Of a DNA stretch of 64,000 bases, positions 59,457 through 64,000 are shown piece by piece. Below the pieces are notes generated by a model, which was not told where the DNA came from, did not search any database, and saw only the letters and a list, made by a program, of their open reading frames with translations. The DNA is from Rhizophagus irregularis. Lineage: Eukaryota > Glomeromycota > Glomeromycetes > Glomerales > Glomeraceae. The DNA lies in contig NC_089432.1 in the NCBI RefSeq assembly GCF_026210795.1, positions 3,286,001 through 3,350,000 of the forward strand. The letters are read 5' to 3'. Every line of letters begins with the position of its first letter. Positions within the stretch are counted from its first letter, which is position 1. The position numbers and the translations under genes were made by a program.

Positions 59457-61365
59457 CATTGACTTTCATGCATTTTTCATAATGTTAAATTCTGATAGTT
59501 CTTTAAAGTTCTCTATGTAACTCTAATCCCTGTTATGATGTTTTCAACATCATGCAATGTTGTAAATTTTATTTATTAGCATCTATAATACCTTGCAATT
59601 GAATAAATAAAATTCTGAAAATTTTATATTTTTTGTCAAAAAAAAGAATTATTTTATTTATTTTTTCTTTTAAAATACTGTCACCTAGAAAAATTACATT
59701 ACAAATTATTATTCAAACCTTTAAAGCATGATATATACATGCTTCTGTAAATTTATTTATTGAAATTTGTATGTAATAACTTCTATAAATGAGAATATAC
59801 ATTCAAAAATCAGTTAGTATTATGGCTTTGTAATATAATTATTAATTAAACATTAGAAAATTCCTTAACAAAGAAATGTAATATATATGGTTCATACCAT
59901 TAATAATGACTAAAGGCACTTGATTATTAATTGTGCCACTCAATTATGAGAAATATTTCTTTTTATATTGCATATCATAAGTCATCAATGACACTTTCTC
60001 TATAATAAACAGAAATACTTGTAAAATAAATCATAAATTTGTATGTGACTTTGGATTAAATTTTTCTTTAAAGTTATAAGAATAAGTATTTTTAGATAAT
60101 AATTGTAATAGACATAAAACTTTTGAGAAGAGCAAAGATATGGAAATATAATTTATGGTTCATTAATTTATATGATAAATATTGAGCCCTCCTTGTAATG
60201 CTACCATTATTATTTTAACTTTTAAAAAAAAGAAAAAAAAATTGGGAAATTCGGGAAGGTAAAATTTGAATCTAAGGGCAAGAGCAAAGATTGTGACTAT
60301 GTTTTTCAATTTAATTTTTAAAAAAAATTGGAATGAAGCGAGAAGAATGTTGAAAAGCCCTATATTTATAATAAATTTTTTATTATTTCTTTTTTAACGC
60401 AAATTAAGTAATGATTGTTTTATAATTTTGGAACACCTTGATTTCATTATAAACTATTCAAAACCTAATTTAGTTATATATATGTACTAAACTGAAAAAA
60501 AAAGAAAAAAATATATGCAGTTATGTTGAATTTGTATAATGTGTACAAGAACTTGTATTATGGTATGTTTAGAATAGTTTGGGTAGTATTACAACATTCA
60601 AAATTACACGTGATAAATAACAGGATGACAACTAACATTTTATGACAGTGACGTCTCCCTGAACCTTAATAATATTATTATCTTATCTTTTGTGATGTAA
60701 ATTTGGAATCTTAGAATGAAAAAGATTGTTTTACATCAATTCGTTGATAAAAAAATCAAAAAATCAAAAAAGATAGCAAGAAAATTTTATATGATAGGTT
60801 TGCTTTTCTTGAGAATAAAATATAATAAATGTTATCTCTTAGGTGACAACAATAAAGTGAATAGCTACTTTCATATAGATTAATTAAAACATTATTATAG
60901 TTCTTATTTTATTGTATTTAAAAATAAAGGTATTGCTAAACATCACCGGTGGTGATAGTTCTGGTCGAAAATACATAACAGATAAGGAAATATAGAAAAT
61001 TATTATTTTTTTTTTTGCTAAGATTATAAGCCAATTTATTAGAGTATAAAAGTAAACAGTATTGATGCAAAAAAAAATACAAATTAAAAAGTACTAGTTC
61101 CCCTATTACCACCCAGATAGACGAACCCAACAAATATAGAAAATTATCTTATGACGCTTTATCTTATGAAATAATGAAATAATGAATATCACTTTAAAGA
61201 TGATCGGCATCAAAATCATGTGTGACAAATTTACTGCGCCTGAATAAATATTCTTAATCATATGATCAACTGTTACCTTTATGCATAATTACGTTTTCGG
61301 TCATACCTATCATAAAAAAAAAGTTTTCGATTTTCTTCGCTCAAAAAAAAAGGAAAAGAATTCAA
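59457..61365. other. Intergenic, no gene seen
   Basis: AT-rich sequence without supported ORFs. The short palindrome catcaccggtggtgat occurs at 60940-60955. The ~100 bp before the kinase ATG is A-rich. Confidence 0.4.
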
Positions 61366-63317
61366 ATGTCTGACAATACTGGATTTAAGTCTATTGCTGA
61401 ATCAAATGAGTGGGTTAAATGGATTAACGAAGCCGTTGCCGCCAAAGATTACATTAAATCTTATGAACGCAAACACTTTAGTGATATTCAAGAAATTGAT
61501 TCTGGAAGTTATGGAAAAGTCTACCGTGCAAGTTGGAAAAATTCTCAAGGATATTTAGCACTGAAATCTTTTTATGACCTCAACAATACAATAGCCAAGG
61601 AAATTATTCATGAGGTAATTGAGTATAATGCATATTACATATTTATACTTAATTTGACTCTTACATTTTAATTTTTTATGATTTAGTTTAAACTTCAGCA
61701 TCAAGTTAATTTTCATAATAATATTATTCGTTTTTGTGGTATTATTATCTCATATGAGGGTATTATAAAATTAAATAACAATGTCTGAAAAAACATATAA
61801 GTTTTGAAACTAAATACAGTATAATTTCTATTAGAAGAAAATCAAGTTGATAATTCAAAGTATTTGTTGGTGATTGAATATGCTGATAGTGGTACTCTTC
61901 GAAGCTATTTGAAGCAACATTTTGAAAATCTCACTTGGACTGATAAATTTGAATTGGCACTCCAGTTATCTTCTGCTGTATTATGCTTACATGATCAAGG
62001 AATCGCACACCGTGATTTGGTAATTTATTTTATACTGTACTACAATTATATTTGTCAAATGTATGATAATTACTCATTCATTTTATTTTTAATGTACCGT
62101 ACTTGAAATAATAGCATTCTAATAATGTATTAATTCATCAAAGTGTCATTAAGTTAACCGATTTTGGACTGTCAAAGCGAATCGAAGAATCATCAAATAT
62201 TCAACCAAAATTACATGAAAAGGTCACGTATATTGATCCAAAAATATTTAATCAAGTGCAAATCTATTCATTGAATAAAAAGAGTGATATATACAGTATT
62301 GGCATACTCTTTTGGGAAATATCTAGTGGCCGACCTCCTTTTTGTAATGAACCTTGTGATGATAATAATTTGGCTATAAGAATTCTACATGGTCTTAGAG
62401 AAGCACCTATTTCTGATACACCTGAGGATTATATAAAACTTTATACTGGTAAATATAAATCTCAATTCAATTTTTAATACTGTTTAATTAATTTAAATTT
62501 AAATTTTATTTTATACCATTTAGATTGTTGGAATAGTGAACCGGATAATCGTCCAACTATTAATCAGGTTGCTGATAAATTAAAGGCAATTAGTACAAAA
62601 AATAATAATTGTAATATTAATGCGGATGTCCAGTTATTAGGTGAACAACCGTTTAAGCTTAAATCGAATGTTATTGAGGTTCCTAAAAATATTAAATATT
62701 CACCATTTGAAAATTTATCACAAGTTATCCAAAATTTTGGCAAGATAAACATAGAAGAAATGGAACCTACAACATATATCGTACCTGTTAATATTATAGT
62801 TGATGAAATAATAAATATTCTTAATAAATTAGAAGAAGTAGAAGAAAAACAGGAAATTCTTAATTATCTTAATAATTATAATATAACTTCACAAGAAATT
62901 TATTATTGGTTATTAAATAATCAAGATAATTCCAATTCTGTTCTTCTGCTTGGTGTATTTTATTATTTAGGAATTTGGATTGATGTTAATAAACAAAAAG
63001 CATTTGAATTATACCAAAAAGCAGCAAATTTAAGTAATAGCATAGCTCAATATAATCTTGCTTTTATGTATGATAAAGGAGATTATGTTAACCAAGATAG
63101 AGAAAAAGCCTTTGAATTATTTAAAAAATCATCCGAGGGCGAATATCCAGAAAGTATATGCATGTTAGGATATTATTACCAATATGGTATTGAAACCGAT
63201 TTGGATAGTAAAAAGGCATTTGAATTATATCAAAAAGCTGCAAATTTAGGAAATATTATAGCTAAATATAATCTCGCTTTTATGTATAAAAACGGAGAAA
63301 ATTATTGGACAAGTTAG
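61366..63317 (+). CDS. Protein kinase with short Sel1 repeat tail
   Basis: Five exons with the same intron positions as the paralogues (61366-61614, 61687-61759, 61835-62019, 62115-62448, 62524-63317) encode 544 residues. Kinase landmarks: DSGSYGKVY (first loop Gly replaced by Asp), LALKSF, HNNIIRFCGI, LLVIEYADSGTLRSYL, HRDLHSNNVL, LTDFGLSKR, TYIDPK, SDIYSIGILFWEISSGRPPF and CWNSEPDNRPT. Compared with the other copies the segment before YIDPK is diverged (PKLHEKVTYIDPK). The C-terminus has about three Sel1 repeats (LGVFYYLGIWIDVNKQKAF, LAFMYDKGDYVNQDREKAF, LGYYYQYGIETDLDSKKAF) and ends abruptly inside a fourth (LAFMYKNGENYWTS), suggesting truncation. Likely functional as a kinase. Confidence 0.88.
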
Positions 63318-63757
63318 ACGATTCGTAACGTTAACCAATATAAATACAACACCGTACAATATCCATAAAGTATTGCATGTCCGGTTGATAAAAAAGCATC
63401 TGTTATTATTGTTATTATTATATTTACTTTATGGGAAATTAGCAAATTAAAGTATCAAACTCAATGTAATAATATAAAACCAATAGATTAATTTTATAAG
63501 TCGTGGCTTAAAGAATTTTAAAGATTTAATTAATTGATAAGGATTTGGGTCAATACACAATTTACAAGTGGGGAGTGTCTTTGTTTCGGAAATCATAGTG
63601 ACAACTCAGACGATTAAATTAATTATAAGAGTTTATAGATTAATTTATTTTGTGAATATAAAGCTATATAAAACTAATAATTTACAAATTTTTAATATAT
63701 ATTATGTACGAAATACAATTATATAATTTACAAATAATTATACAAAGAAATGTTTAA
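63318..63757. other. Convergent intergenic region
   Basis: This is the 3' flank between the plus-strand kinase and the minus-strand Sel1 gene. It contains an (att)n run at ~63405-63425 and no gene. Confidence 0.35.
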
Positions 63758-64000
63758 CTAAATTATCTTACAATCATCATGTCTAGTTTTTGAAAGCTGA
63801 CATAATTTATAATAAGCTTCTTTATGTCCTTGGTCAGCAGATTTTTTATACCAATATGCTGCTTTATCATAATCTTTTGCAGTTCCATATCCATTTTTGT
63901 ACATAAAAGCAAGATTATATTGAGCCTGACTATCACCTAATTCCGCTGTTTTTTGATATAATCCGAACGCTTTACGCTTATTAATTTTGGTTCCTATTCC
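63758..64000 (-). CDS. Sel1-repeat protein, C-terminal part (partial)
   Basis: On the minus strand the frame is open from the window edge: GIGTKINKRKAFGLYQKTAE, then DSQAQYNLAFMYKNGYGTAK and KAAYWYKKSADQGHKEAYYK, ending LSKTRHDDCKII and TAG at 63758-63760. These are two Sel1-like repeats and the C-terminal cap, matching the tail of the kinase-Sel1 genes. The rest, probably including a kinase domain, lies beyond the window. It converges on the gene ending at 63317 and may be what that gene's truncated tail was separated from. Confidence 0.85.
   Translation of the reverse strand, partial: GIGTKINKRKAFGLYQKTAELGDSQAQYNLAFMYKNGYGTAKDYDKAAYWYKKSADQGHKEAYYKLCQLSKTRHDDCKII

Overview
This window is a very AT-rich nuclear segment that looks like a Glomeromycotina (arbuscular mycorrhizal) fungus of the Rhizophagus type. 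The reasons are short introns with GTAAGT/GTATGT donors, CTAAC-like branch sites and AG acceptors, a local expansion of protein kinases fused to Sel1-like repeats, a BTB-BACK-TLDc protein, and many small non-autonomous transposons. The species call is inference. I found no rRNA, tRNA or CRISPR array.

Layout. 1-223: possible 3' end of an unknown gene. 1686-5781: 12-exon PIAS/Siz-type SUMO E3 ligase (SP-RING). 5782-18002: repeat-rich intergenic DNA (hAT-like MITE, a 360-bp direct repeat pair, a small palindromic element). 18003-19668: kinase whose C-terminus is a copy of the PIAS gene's last exon and 3' UTR instead of Sel1 repeats. 25416-26757 (minus): another kinase. 26758-34499: about 7.7 kb of tandem ~85-120 bp units that read, on the kinase's strand, as consecutive introns separated by exactly 3 nt. 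34500-34725: two small coding exons beyond the array, in a splice phase that reaches the kinase. 37155-39163 (minus): decayed kinase-Sel1 copy. 39884-40964: LTR with a hAT-like element beside it. 41637-44360: retroposed three-ORF element with poly(A) and a 17-bp target duplication. 44752-45412: broken gene of unknown family. 45868-48145: intact kinase-Sel1 gene. 50344-51825 (minus): BTB-BACK-TLDc gene with one frameshift. 51955-52584: second LTR. 53836-56511: kinase-Sel1 copy that lost exon 2 at a hAT-like insertion. 56945-59454: three TIR elements in a row. 61366-63317: kinase with a short Sel1 tail. 63758-64000 (minus): 3' end of a Sel1 gene.

How it fits together. Most of the window is a kinase-family birth-and-death cluster. 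Copies share all four intron positions and differ by loss of the activation segment, loss of an exon, tail replacement and repeat-number change. Transposons cause several of these changes. The most unusual structure is the intron/micro-exon array: about 70 units whose 3-nt spacer never varies in length, is never a stop triplet, and joins two coding blocks in compatible phase.
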